This document shows, piece by piece, positions 1 through 11,740 of a DNA stretch of 21,289 nucleotides. Location of the stretch: the NCBI GenBank assembly GCA_023411405.1, contig JAEYOU010000080.1:1-21289 (forward strand), written 5' to 3'. The notes below the pieces were generated by a model. The model did not search any database. It was not told the DNA's origin and saw only the letters and a program-made list of their open reading frames with translations. The DNA is from Pseudomonadota bacterium. Its GTDB lineage: Bacteria; Myxococcota; Myxococcia; Myxococcales; Anaeromyxobacteraceae. The translations under genes and the position numbers were made by a program. Positions within the stretch are counted from its first letter, which is position 1; every line of letters starts with the position of its first letter.

Positions 1-1
1 G

Positions 2-2461
2 CGCCGGTGGGTGCCCTGGGCCGTCGCCGCGGCGGTCGCGCTCGCGCCGGGCCCGCTCTCCGCCGCGCCGTACATCCGCCCCGGCGCCCTCCCGAGCGAG
101 TGGTCGTACTCGGTCGAGGTGAAGGTCTCCCCGGCCTGGGACGCGCTCGTGGTCCCGATGCGCGGGTCCTACGCCCAGCACCCGGAGGCGGTGGCCCGGC
201 TCCACGCCGCGCTCGAGGAGCACGGGATCGCGCCCACCGGCCCGACCTTCGGCCGGTATCTCGACGACGCCTCGCGCACCGCGGAGCACGAGCTGCGCTG
301 GGAGGTGGGCTGTCCGGTCGCGCACTTCGAAGGACAGGTCCCCGGGCTCGAGTGGCGGCGGTTCGCGCCGCAGCTCTCGGCCTCGACGCGGATGCAGGGC
401 CCGGGCGGCCGCCAGTGGCGGGGCTTCAACGAGTGGCTCGGGGCGAACGGCTACCAGATCATCGGCGGGTCGATCGAGTTCTGGCGCGAGGGCGGGACGG
501 AGCTGTGGGTCCCGGTCCGCAGGCTCCTCGTCCTCCCGCTCGTCTGCTGGTACGCGATCTGTATCTGGGGCCTCATCCTCTTCGGCCTCTTCTCGTTCGT
601 GTACGCGCGGCGCGACGCGCTCGTCGGCGCCCGTCACGCGCCGCCGCGCCTCCTCTCCCACCGGGGCGGGCGGCTGTGGGGCCTGTTCGGCCTCACCTGC
701 ACGGTCGTGTACGCGCAGCCGCTGGTGAGCGACCTCATCTACCTCTACAAGGGCGAGCGGCTCGTCCCGCTGCACGTCGCGGCGGGCGCGGTGGCGCTGC
801 TCATCCCCGCCGTCGTCGCGCACCTGTTCCTGCGGATCGCGGGGCCGCGGCTCCCTTGGCGCCGCGCCTTCGGCGTGGGCGTCGCCGCCTTCTACGTCGC
901 GGCCGGCGCGGTCGCGGTGGTGAAGCGCTTCGGCACGGCGCTCGCCGCGGTCGAGGGGGCCTACCTCGTCAACGCGCTCATGCTCGGGGCAGGGACGCTG
1001 AGCCTCGGCATGGTGCTCCTCGCGGGCCGCCGCGGCGGGCTGACCGGCCTCGCCGCCGAGCGGCGCACGTACCTCGTCCTGCTCAGCGCCGCGATCGCCA
1101 CCTCGGTCCTCCAGCTCACCGCGGACGGCGAGATGCGCCAGGTCTGGGATCTCGCGCTCTGGGCGCTGCCCATCCCCTTCCTGCTCGCGGCGACCTACTT
1201 CCACGAGCGGGCGGTCCTGTTCGACGTCGTCGCGAAGCGCGGCGTCGCCTCGCTCGCGGCGCTGGTCGCGCTCACCGCGTACTTCGATCTCGTCACCCCG
1301 TGGCTCTGGACGTCGAACCAGGGGTGGATGGGGAGCTGGGTCTTCCCGCTCACCGCCCTGCCCATCGTCCTGCTCGCGCCGGTGGTGAACTCCTGGGTGA
1401 CGTCGCGCCTCGACCAGTACTTCCTCGGGCGCACGCTGTCGCCGGCCGAGGCGCACCGCTTCTTCCTGGCGGGCGTCGGCGCCGCGACCAGCGAGGGGGA
1501 GCTCCTGGCGGTGGCCCGGGAGCGCGTGTCGGCCATCTTCCCGAGCCAGGGCCGAGACTCCGCCCACCGGCGGGAGGTCGGCATCGTCGTCGACCCCGCG
1601 GGCAGCTCCCCGGCCCGCCCGCCCGACTCCGTCGAGGTGCCCATCCTCTCGCGCGGCGCGGTGCTCGGGGCGCTCTGGATCGGCACGCCCGCCGGGAGCC
1701 GGCCGTTCCTCTCCGAGGACCAGCGCCTGCTCGCCTCGCTCGGCGAGGCGCTGGGGTTCGCGCTCGAGAACCTGCGGCTCCGCGAGAGGAAGCTCGAGCA
1801 GGAGCGGCGCGAGCAGGAGCTGCTCCTCCACGCCAGCCGCGCCGAGCTCAAGGCGCTCCGCGCCCAGATCAACCCGCACTTCCTGTTCAACGCCCTGAAC
1901 TCGATCGCCGCGCTCATCGGCGAGGAGCCGGCGCGCGCGGAGGAGACGGTCGAGCGGCTCGCCGAGGTCTTCCGCTACACGCTGCGGCGCTCGGATCACG
2001 AGTGGGTCCGGCTCGACGAGGAGCTCGCGTTCGTGCGCTGCTACCTCGATCTCGAGACGACGCGCTTCGGGCGGCGCCTCGGCGTGAGCGTGTTCGCGGA
2101 GCCGGGGGTGGGGGAGGCGGTCGTCCCCGCGATGATCATCCAGACCTTGGTCGAGAACGCCGTGAAGCACGGCATCGCCGCCGTGGCCGGACGCGGCTGG
2201 GTCGAGGTCCACGCCGCGCGCGCGGGCGCGCGGCTCCGGATCCAGGTCCGCGACAACGGCCCCGGGTTCGCGGGCGGCACCGCCGCGGCGCTCGCCACGG
2301 CAGGGCGCGGCCTGCGGAGCGTGCAGGACCGCCTGCGGGGCCACTTCGGCGGGGCCGCCGCGCTCGTGCTGGGGCGCGACGAGGCCGCGGGCATGACGGT
2401 GGCGGGCGTCGAGCTGCCGCTCCTGGTCGTCCCGCCGTCCGAGGTGCGGAGCATCGCATGA
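2..2461 (+). CDS. LytS-type sensor histidine kinase with extracytoplasmic GyrI-like domain (5' end outside window)
   Basis: Membrane histidine kinase, probably signalling to the LytTR regulator that follows. The frame is open to the window edge. The first GTG (position 11) falls inside what looks like a signal peptide (hydrophobic run ending near LSAAP), so the true start is probably upstream. Residues are counted from that GTG. Residues 33-170 resemble a GyrI-like/AraC effector-binding domain (VVPMRGSYA at 48-55, GPTFGRYLDD at 77-86, ELWVPVR at 164-170). Residues 171 to about 460 hold eight or nine hydrophobic helices. Next come a weak GAF-like stretch and a coiled coil, then a His_kinase box (INPHFLFN, phospho-acceptor His623) and a HATPase domain (N box around Asn716, DNGPGF from Asp748, GRGL further on). 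All kinase motifs are intact. The stop overlaps the next start (ATGA). The kinase call is firm; the GyrI-like call rests on recognition by eye. Confidence 0.9.
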   Translation, partial: RRWVPWAVAAAVALAPGPLSAAPYIRPGALPSEWSYSVEVKVSPAWDALVVPMRGSYAQHPEAVARLHAALEEHGIAPTGPTFGRYLDDASRTAEHELRWEVGCPVAHFEGQVPGLEWRRFAPQLSASTRMQGPGGRQWRGFNEWLGANGYQIIGGSIEFWREGGTELWVPVRRLLVLPLVCWYAICIWGLILFGLFSFVYARRDALVGARHAPPRLLSHRGGRLWGLFGLTCTVVYAQPLVSDLIYLYKGERLVPLHVAAGAVALLIPAVVAHLFLRIAGPRLPWRRAFGVGVAAFYVAAGAVAVVKRFGTALAAVEGAYLVNALMLGAGTLSLGMVLLAGRRGGLTGLAAERRTYLVLLSAAIATSVLQLTADGEMRQVWDLALWALPIPFLLAATYFHERAVLFDVVAKRGVASLAALVALTAYFDLVTPWLWTSNQGWMGSWVFPLTALPIVLLAPVVNSWVTSRLDQYFLGRTLSPAEAHRFFLAGVGAATSEGELLAVARERVSAIFPSQGRDSAHRREVGIVVDPAGSSPARPPDSVEVPILSRGAVLGALWIGTPAGSRPFLSEDQRLLASLGEALGFALENLRLRERKLEQERREQELLLHASRAELKALRAQINPHFLFNALNSIAALIGEEPARAEETVERLAEVFRYTLRRSDHEWVRLDEELAFVRCYLDLETTRFGRRLGVSVFAEPGVGEAVVPAMIIQTLVENAVKHGIAAVAGRGWVEVHAARAGARLRIQVRDNGPGFAGGTAAALATAGRGLRSVQDRLRGHFGGAAALVLGRDEAAGMTVAGVELPLLVVPPSEVRSIA

Positions 2462-3222
2462 TGAACGTCCTGCTCGTGGACGACGAGGACCTGGCCCTCG
2501 ACCGGCTCCGGAAGCTGCTGGCGCCGTTCCCGGACGTGACCGTCGTCGGCGAGGCGCGCGACGGCGAGGAGGCCATCCAGAAGATCCTGGACCTCCGCCC
2601 GGACGTGGTCTTCCTCGACATCCAGATGCCGAAGGCGGGGGGGCTCGAGGTGGTCCGCTCGATGGCGGCGCCGCGCCCGAAGGTCGTCTTCTGCACCGGC
2701 TACGACCAGTACGCCGTGGAGGCGTTCGAGCTGCACGCGCTCGACTACCTCCTGAAGCCCGTGACCCGTCCGCGGCTCGCCCAGACGCTCGAGCGCCTCC
2801 GGGCGAAGTCGCCGCAGGAGTGGGACGTCGGGGTGGAGGGCGCCGCGCGCGCCGCCGGCGTGGGGGACGACCGGTTCCTCGTCCGGGCCGGCAACAAGTT
2901 CCGCGTCGTCGCGCGCGCGGAGGTCGAGTACTTCTCGTCGGAGGACGGGAGCTCGAGCCTCCACACCGCGGCGGAGCAGTTCGCGATGGCGCCCACGCTC
3001 AACGTGCTCGAGGCGCGCCTCAATCCCAACCAGTTCTTCCGGGTCTCGCGGGCGGCGATCGTGAACCTGGACCGGGTGGTCGAGGTCGTGCTCGTCGTCG
3101 GCGACGGCGAGGTGCGCCTGAAGAGCGGCAAGCGGCTCCCGGTGAGCCGCCGCCGGCTCCAGGCCCTGCTCGCGCACCTCGGCGGGCGCGAGGTGCCGGC
3201 GACCGGGCGCGACGAGGAGTGA
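2458..3222 (+). CDS. LytTR-family response regulator
   Basis: DNA-binding response regulator, the evident partner of the kinase upstream. The receiver domain (about residues 3-115) has the acidic pair Asp8/Asp9, phospho-acceptor Asp54 in FLDIQMP, Thr80 and the conserved Lys100 in LLKP. The C-terminal half, from about residue 140, is a LytTR domain: RFLVRAGNKFRVV, then VEYFSSEDGSSSLH, FFRVSRAAIVNLDRV and a final LPVSRRRLQALL strand and helix. Members bind direct repeats upstream of targets. Two adjacent ATGs (2458 and 2461) are possible starts; the first overlaps the kinase stop as ATGA, implying translational coupling. About 254 residues is the normal family length. The regulated genes cannot be told from this window. 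Confidence 0.95.
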   Translation: MMNVLLVDDEDLALDRLRKLLAPFPDVTVVGEARDGEEAIQKILDLRPDVVFLDIQMPKAGGLEVVRSMAAPRPKVVFCTGYDQYAVEAFELHALDYLLKPVTRPRLAQTLERLRAKSPQEWDVGVEGAARAAGVGDDRFLVRAGNKFRVVARAEVEYFSSEDGSSSLHTAAEQFAMAPTLNVLEARLNPNQFFRVSRAAIVNLDRVVEVVLVVGDGEVRLKSGKRLPVSRRRLQALLAHLGGREVPATGRDEE

Positions 3223-3245
3223 GCCGCCGGGCGGCCCCCGGGGCC
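3223..3245. terminator. Short GC-rich inverted repeats between convergent genes
   Basis: The 23-bp gap between the response regulator and the minus-strand gene holds GCCGC-CGG-GCGGC (3223-3235), which overlaps a second palindrome, GGCCCC-C-GGGGCC (3233-3245). Either could fold on RNA from either direction. Stems are short, loops are tight and there is no T tract, so terminator function is only a suggestion. Confidence 0.25.
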
Positions 3246-3404
3246 TCAGCGCGTGAGCGACTTCACCGCGTCCTCGAGGTGCTCGGTGGCCTCGCGGATC
3301 CGGTCCTCCGGCGAGGGGTCGGACCGCCCGCGGAAGTACCAGCCGGCGCCGAACCCGCCCGCGGCGGCGAGGAGGACGAGGACGACGAAGAGGCGAGTGC
3401 GCAT
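3246..3404 (-). CDS. Small single-pass membrane protein, unknown function
   Basis: A 52-residue protein with one predicted membrane segment at about residues 5-24 (FVVLVLLAAAGGFGAGWYF). A short charged tail follows, containing a probable helix (EDRIREATEHLEDAVKSL). The glycine-rich GGFGAGWYFRGR stretch looks like the anchor of small YtxH-like envelope proteins, but this is too weak to name a family. The ATG at 3404 lies 2 bp after the stop of the threonine ammonia-lyase gene, so the two are probably co-transcribed and the small gene may depend on re-initiation. It is real rather than a shadow, because it has a clean hydrophobic then amphipathic pattern and sits tightly behind an upstream gene. 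Confidence 0.7.
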   Translation of the reverse strand: MRTRLFVVLVLLAAAGGFGAGWYFRGRSDPSPEDRIREATEHLEDAVKSLTR

Positions 3405-3406
3405 GA

Positions 3407-4618
<1,212 letters not shown>

Positions 4619-4668
4619 GGAGGGGAGGGAGCCTAGCCCGCACCCTCCTCCACCGGCAAGCGGATGGG

Positions 4669-4696
4669 CCCGCTCACCCTGAGCCTGTCGAAGGGC
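4669..4696. repeat. REP-like dispersed repeat
   Basis: The minus strand contains CCCTTCGACAGGCTCAGGG followed by TGAGCGGG, ending 1 bp from the stop of the LuxR-type gene. I recognise this as the REP-like sequence (CCTTCGACAGGCTCAGG with a following GAGCGG) that recurs in intergenic regions of many GC-rich bacteria. Only one copy is in this window, so dispersal here is inferred from recognition. Confidence 0.55.
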
Positions 4697-4697
4697 G

Positions 4698-5222
4698 CTA
4701 GTGCTGGACCAGCCGCCGGGCGAGCTCCACCCGGTTCCGGACGCCGAGCTTGTCGAAGATCGTCTTGAGGTGGCTCTTCACGGTCTGGGAGGCGATGCCC
4801 AGCCGCTCCGCGACCTCGCGCGACCGCAGGCCGTCGGCGACGAGCAGGGCCACCTCGCGCTCGCGCTGCGTGAGGCCGTCGGCCGGCGCGCCCTGGGGCT
4901 CGGTGCCGAGCTGCACGGGCTCCGGCAGCGGCTCGCGCCAGAGGTGGAGCTGCGTACGCCCCTTGCCGACGGCGGTGACCTCGACCCTGAGCCGCTCACC
5001 CATGCCTTCGAGGACGAGCGTGCGGCGGATGCCGGGCGGCCCGTTCTGCGCCGCGTCGGAGAGCCCGCGGAGCTCGCCCGGCAGCGCCTGGCCGTCGGCT
5101 GCGTCGGCGAAGAAGACGCGGAGCATCTCCTCCGCCTGCCGATCACAGCGGAGGACCCCTCCCACCTCGCAGTGCGCAGCGGCTCCCCGGGGCGCCGGGA
5201 CGCGAACACTCGCACGGATCAT
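4698..5222 (-). CDS. LuxR/NarL-type helix-turn-helix transcriptional regulator
   Basis: A 174-residue regulator. The last 60 residues form a classical LuxR-type HTH: LTQREREVALLVADGL, then REVAERLGIASQTVKSHLKTI and FDKLGVRNRVEL. The N-terminal 110 residues have a degenerate PAS-like look (a CDRQAEEMLR helix, then strands LRVEVTAVGKGRTQLHLW), similar to single-PAS LuxR regulators. It lacks a receiver-domain phosphorylation Asp, so it is not an obvious response regulator. The ATG at 5222 follows a G-rich run (GGGGGTGA) 5-6 bases upstream, acting as ribosome site. The 116-bp space upstream holds a perfect ACCTG-N5-CAGGT palindrome and a TAGTAT hexamer (minus strand, 5264-5269) that could be a -10 box. 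Target genes are unknown. Confidence 0.88.
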   Translation of the reverse strand: MIRASVRVPAPRGAAAHCEVGGVLRCDRQAEEMLRVFFADAADGQALPGELRGLSDAAQNGPPGIRRTLVLEGMGERLRVEVTAVGKGRTQLHLWREPLPEPVQLGTEPQGAPADGLTQREREVALLVADGLRSREVAERLGIASQTVKSHLKTIFDKLGVRNRVELARRLVQH

Positions 5223-5295
5223 GAAGTCACCCCCATCTGCCGGCGTGTGCAGACCGAACCCACATACTACAGGCCAGCGGTCGAGTGGTCTCCCG

Positions 5296-5310
5296 ACCTG
5301 GATGTCAGGT
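5296..5310. promoter_or_regulatory. Perfect palindrome ACCTG-N5-CAGGT upstream of the LuxR-type gene
   Basis: The 15-bp site has two perfect 5-bp arms and lies 74-88 bp upstream of the regulator start. The arms match those of the canonical lux box, but the spacer is 5 bp instead of 10. The position suits an operator for autoregulation. No binding data can be inferred from sequence alone. Confidence 0.35.
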
Positions 5311-5338
5311 TAGCTCTTTTGGGGATGCGGGAGCGTGG

Positions 5339-5587
5339 CTAACCGGGTGGCTGGGGCCGGGTTTGCTCAGGGTCGACGTGACCCGGGGGGATGCGACGCT
5401 TGACCCACGCGTCGTGATCGGCCGGATGCGCGAAGCGCCCCGCTGAGCGCAGGAACCGGTACACCGGACACAGGCCGTGCGAGCCCTCGCAGAACTCCGT
5501 CACGGCAGCGGTCTCCACGGGGACCGGCGGGCCCGCCACTCCCTTGCAGTGCGGACCGCTCCGGCGGCTGAGCAGCGGGCAGCTCAT
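5339..5587 (-). CDS. Small four-cysteine protein, putative metal-binding
   Basis: An 82-residue protein of unknown function. Its N-terminal half carries four cysteines, Cys3, Cys14, Cys33 and Cys40 (CX10CX18CX6C), ending in EFCEGSHGLCPVYRFL. The pattern of an early CP, a middle C, then (E)FC and CPVY matches small cysteine-motif proteins I associate with deltaproteobacteria and Myxococcota, where the cysteines could bind zinc or an iron-sulfur cluster. There is no signal peptide or membrane segment. The C-terminal tail is basic and proline-rich. The start at ATG 5587 is chosen because Cys3 follows at once; the ribosome site is weak (GAG directly before the ATG). It lies upstream of and co-directional with the LuxR-type gene, separated by 116 bp. 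Function is not established. Confidence 0.6.
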   Translation of the reverse strand: MSCPLLSRRSGPHCKGVAGPPVPVETAAVTEFCEGSHGLCPVYRFLRSAGRFAHPADHDAWVKRRIPPGHVDPEQTRPQPPG

Positions 5588-5637
5588 CTCGGATCGACAA
5601 CCTAGCCATCGTGCCCGCGCGCTCGCTCCGGCCGCCT

Positions 5638-5653
5638 GCCCGGCGCGCCGGGC
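5638..5653. terminator. 16-bp perfect palindrome after the tautomerase gene
   Basis: GCCCGGCGCGCCGGGC is fully self-complementary and starts 7 bases past the stop of the minus-strand tautomerase fragment. It could fold as a 6-bp stem with a CGCG loop. No T tract follows, so a terminator role is plausible but weak. Confidence 0.3.
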
Positions 5654-5660
5654 GCCGTGC

Positions 5661-5858
5661 TCAGACCTTCACCTCGAACCCCAGCACCACGTCGGTCGCC
5701 GCCTGACCCCCGCGGATCCCCCAGCTCTCCATCGAGGGCTCGTGCACCACGATCATCACCGCGGCGGGCGGGATGCCCGCGGCGGCCTCGAGGTTCCGGA
5801 CGATCGCCGCGTACAGCGCGCGCTTCGCGTCGAGGCTCCGGCCGGGGAACGCGGTCAC
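5661..5858 (-). CDS. Tautomerase-family fragment (C-terminal half only)
   Basis: About 65 residues from GTG 5858. The frame stays open back to a TAG at 5904-5906 and reads GPRFTLVEVTAFPGRSL across this GTG. The core (FPGRSLDAKRALYAAIVRNL, then VMIVVHEPSMESWGIRGGQA and DVVLGFEV) matches the second half of double-length tautomerase proteins of about 130 residues that I recall. The expected first half, with N-terminal catalytic proline, is absent: upstream sequence becomes the start region of the divergent fusion gene. There is no ATG; only CTG 5867 or GTG 5858 could start it, and GTG would cut into the first beta strand. It is probably a truncated remnant, or a short protein without the classical Pro-1. 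Confidence 0.55.
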   Translation of the reverse strand: MTAFPGRSLDAKRALYAAIVRNLEAAAGIPPAAVMIVVHEPSMESWGIRGGQAATDVVLGFEVKV

Positions 5859-5904
5859 CTCGACCAGCGTGAAGCGCGGCCCCTTCGCGGCCTGGAAGCC
5901 GCGC

Positions 5905-5910
5905 TACACT
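5905..5910 (+). promoter_or_regulatory. Possible -10 element (TACACT) 7 bases before the fusion-gene ATG
   Basis: TACACT fits the TANNNT -10 pattern and ends 7 bases before ATG 5918, the spacing expected for a leaderless transcript. The GGAGG at 5912-5916 is only one base from the ATG, too close for a normal ribosome site. No convincing -35 hexamer is visible. Confidence 0.3.
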
Positions 5911-5917
5911 CGGAGGC

Positions 5918-7621
5918 ATGAGCCTCCCCGGTCCGACGACTCCCCTCGTGTTCCTCCCCGGCGCGGGCGGCCGCACCGAGTTCTGGGCGCCGGTCGCGGC
6001 GCGGCTCGAGGACCTCGGGCCGCGGGTCCTGCTCGGCTACCCCGGGTTCGGCGACGCGCCGCCGGCGCGCGAGGTCCGATCCCTCGACGACCTGTTCGGC
6101 TGGCTCCTCGCCCGCCTGCCCGCGGGCCCCTGCCACGTCGTCGCGCAGTCGATGGGCGGCGTGCTGGCAGTCCGGCTCGCGCTCGAGCACCCCGACCGCG
6201 TGGCGAGCCTCACGCTCGCGGCGACCTCGGGCGGGATCGACGTGGCGGCGCTCGGCGGCGCCGACTGGCGGGCGGGGTTCCGTGCCGAGCACCCCGGCGT
6301 GCCGGACTGGTTCGAGCGGGACCGGACCGACTTCACCGCGCGGCTGGGCGCGCTCCGGGCGCCGACCCTCGTCCTCCACGGCGACGACGATCCGATCTGC
6401 CCGCCGGCCGTCCCGGCGCTGCTCGCGGCGCGCATCCCGGGAGCGCGGAGCGTCCTCGTGCGGGGCGGAACGCACGCCTTCGCCCACGAGCGGCCGGACG
6501 AGACCGCGGCCGCCGTCCGGGAGCACCTCCGCGCGGCGGGCGCCGGGGTCCGCCCGCCCGCGACCTGGACCGGCGTCGAGACGCTCCGCCTCGACGGCGC
6601 GCGCGGGGTGCTCCGGATCCTCGACCAGACGCTCCTCCCGGGCACCGTCCGCACCCTCGAGCTCCGCACGAAGGAGGAGGTCTGGGAGGCGATCCGTGAG
6701 CTGCGGGTCCGGGGCGCGCCGGCGATCGGCGTCGCGGCGGCGGCGGGGATCTCCCTGGCCGCGCGGGACTCCAGGGCGGAGACGTGGGCGGCGCTCGCGG
6801 AGGAGGTCCGCGCGGCGAAGCGGTACCTCGCGAGCGCGCGGCCCACGGCGGTGAACCTCTCCTGGGCGCTCGAGCGGATGGAGCGGCGGCTCCTCGCCGA
6901 GGAGGGCCGGCCCATCGAGGCGGTGAAGGCGGCGCTCCGGGCGGAGGCCGAGGCCATCCGCGACGAGGACGAGGCGGTCTGCCGGCGCCTCGCGGAGCAC
7001 GGGCTCTCGCTCCTCGCGCCGGGCATGGGCCTCCTCACGCACTGCAACGCGGGCGCGCTCGCGACGGCGCGCTTCGGGACGGCGCTCGCGCCGATCTACC
7101 TCGGCGCGGAGCGCGGGTATGGCTTCCAGGTCTACGCCGACGAGACGCGGCCGCTGCTCCAGGGCGCCCGCCTCACCGCGTGGGAGCTGATGGCCGCGGG
7201 CATCGACGTGACGCTGCTCTGCGACAACATGGCGTCGTTCCTCCTGCGGCAGGGCAAGGTGCAGGCGGTGCTCGTCGGCTGCGACCGGGTGGCGGCGAAC
7301 GGCGACGTGGCCAACAAGATCGGGACCTCGGGCGTGGCGATCCTCGCCCGCCACTACGGGATCCCGTTCTACGTCGTGGCGCCGCTCTCGACCGTGGACC
7401 TCGCCTGCCCGACGGGCGCGGACATCCACATCGAGGAGCGCCCCGCGGAAGAGGTGACGGAGCGCTGGTACGCGCAGCGGATGGCGCCGAAGGGCGTGAA
7501 GGTGCTCAACCCGGCCTTCGACGTCACCGACGCCGCGCTCGTGACCGCGATCGTCACGGAGCGCGGGGTGGTCCGGCCGCCTTACGCGGAAGGGCTGCGG
7601 GCGGTGCGCGCCGGGCTATGA
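5918..7621 (+). CDS. mtnA: Alpha/beta hydrolase fused to S-methyl-5-thioribose-1-phosphate isomerase (MtnA)
   Basis: One 567-residue frame with two enzyme domains. Residues 1-205 are an alpha/beta hydrolase: oxyanion motif LPGAGG, nucleophile Ser78 in AQSMGG, Asp158 in HGDDDP and His186 in GGTHAF. Residues about 212-567 are a full MtnA, which isomerises 5-methylthioribose-1-phosphate to the ribulose form in methionine salvage. Its motifs are intact: ILDQTLLPG, VRGAPAIG (264-271), THCNAGALAT with catalytic Cys376, and GCDRVAANGDVANKIGT with catalytic Asp456. The linker (about 205-215) is short and holds no ATG, GTG or TTG. The first internal candidate is GTG at residue 231, which lacks a ribosome site and would remove MtnA's N-terminal strand. 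The hydrolase substrate is unknown. Other methionine-salvage genes are not in the window. Confidence 0.88.
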   Translation: MSLPGPTTPLVFLPGAGGRTEFWAPVAARLEDLGPRVLLGYPGFGDAPPAREVRSLDDLFGWLLARLPAGPCHVVAQSMGGVLAVRLALEHPDRVASLTLAATSGGIDVAALGGADWRAGFRAEHPGVPDWFERDRTDFTARLGALRAPTLVLHGDDDPICPPAVPALLAARIPGARSVLVRGGTHAFAHERPDETAAAVREHLRAAGAGVRPPATWTGVETLRLDGARGVLRILDQTLLPGTVRTLELRTKEEVWEAIRELRVRGAPAIGVAAAAGISLAARDSRAETWAALAEEVRAAKRYLASARPTAVNLSWALERMERRLLAEEGRPIEAVKAALRAEAEAIRDEDEAVCRRLAEHGLSLLAPGMGLLTHCNAGALATARFGTALAPIYLGAERGYGFQVYADETRPLLQGARLTAWELMAAGIDVTLLCDNMASFLLRQGKVQAVLVGCDRVAANGDVANKIGTSGVAILARHYGIPFYVVAPLSTVDLACPTGADIHIEERPAEEVTERWYAQRMAPKGVKVLNPAFDVTDAALVTAIVTERGVVRPPYAEGLRAVRAGL

Positions 7622-7642
7622 ACGCCGCGGGCGCGGGCCGCC

Positions 7643-8115
7643 TCACGCGCTCCGCACCTGCCGCTTCACCGCCGCGACGAACTCGTCGAAGCGCGCGGCG
7701 TCGGGGCCGGCCTGGGCGATGTCGAGCCCGGGGCGCCCGTCGGGGCGGAGGAGCCGGACGAATCGGACCTTGCGGAAGCTGAGCGCCACGACCGCGCCGC
7801 ACACCCCCGCGGCCACCCAGCAGGCCAGGCTCACCCGCTGCGCCCACGGCCCGTAGCCCGGCTGGGCCAGGACCACCGCCGCGGCCACCGCCAGCGATCC
7901 GAGCATGATGGCGCGCTTGAGCCAGCGGTTGCGCACGAAGATCTCGTCCGTGCGCGGGGTGAGCGCGCCGAGCCGGACGGTGGTGTGGCGCCGCGACCCG
8001 AGCAGCCACGAGGCGTCCACCTCGACGCGGTCGCCGTACAGCGCGATCCTGCGGCGCACCTGGAGCAGGCGCTCGGTGTAGACCGCGATCGGTGACGCGG
8101 TGCGGTCCGGGGAGC

Positions 8116-8119
<4 letters not shown>
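7643..8119 (-). CDS. Two-helix membrane protein of unknown function, coupled to dnaE
   Basis: A 158-residue protein. Residues 20-60 are beta-rich (RRRIALYGDRVEVDASWLLG), followed by membrane helices at about 69-88 and 96-114, then a beta-rich and helical tail (RFVRLLRPDGRPGLDIAQAG, then FDEFVAAVKRQV). This layout resembles small bacterial PH-like membrane proteins, but the family is not certain. I chose TTG 8119: it overlaps the dnaE stop as TTGA and has GGAG five bases upstream (minus strand, 8125-8128). No ATG exists nearby, and the next candidate (GTG at residue 21) would cut into the first strands. It is probably co-transcribed with and translationally coupled to dnaE. It converges with the hydrolase-MtnA gene across 21 bp. 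Confidence 0.72.
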
Positions 8120-11727
<3,608 letters not shown>

Positions 11728-11740
11728 GTGAGACCGATTC

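Noticed and set aside
5859..5917. SAM or other methionine-related riboswitch before the hydrolase-MtnA gene
   Set aside because: The space to the divergent tautomerase frame is far too short, and no conserved riboswitch pairing was seen.
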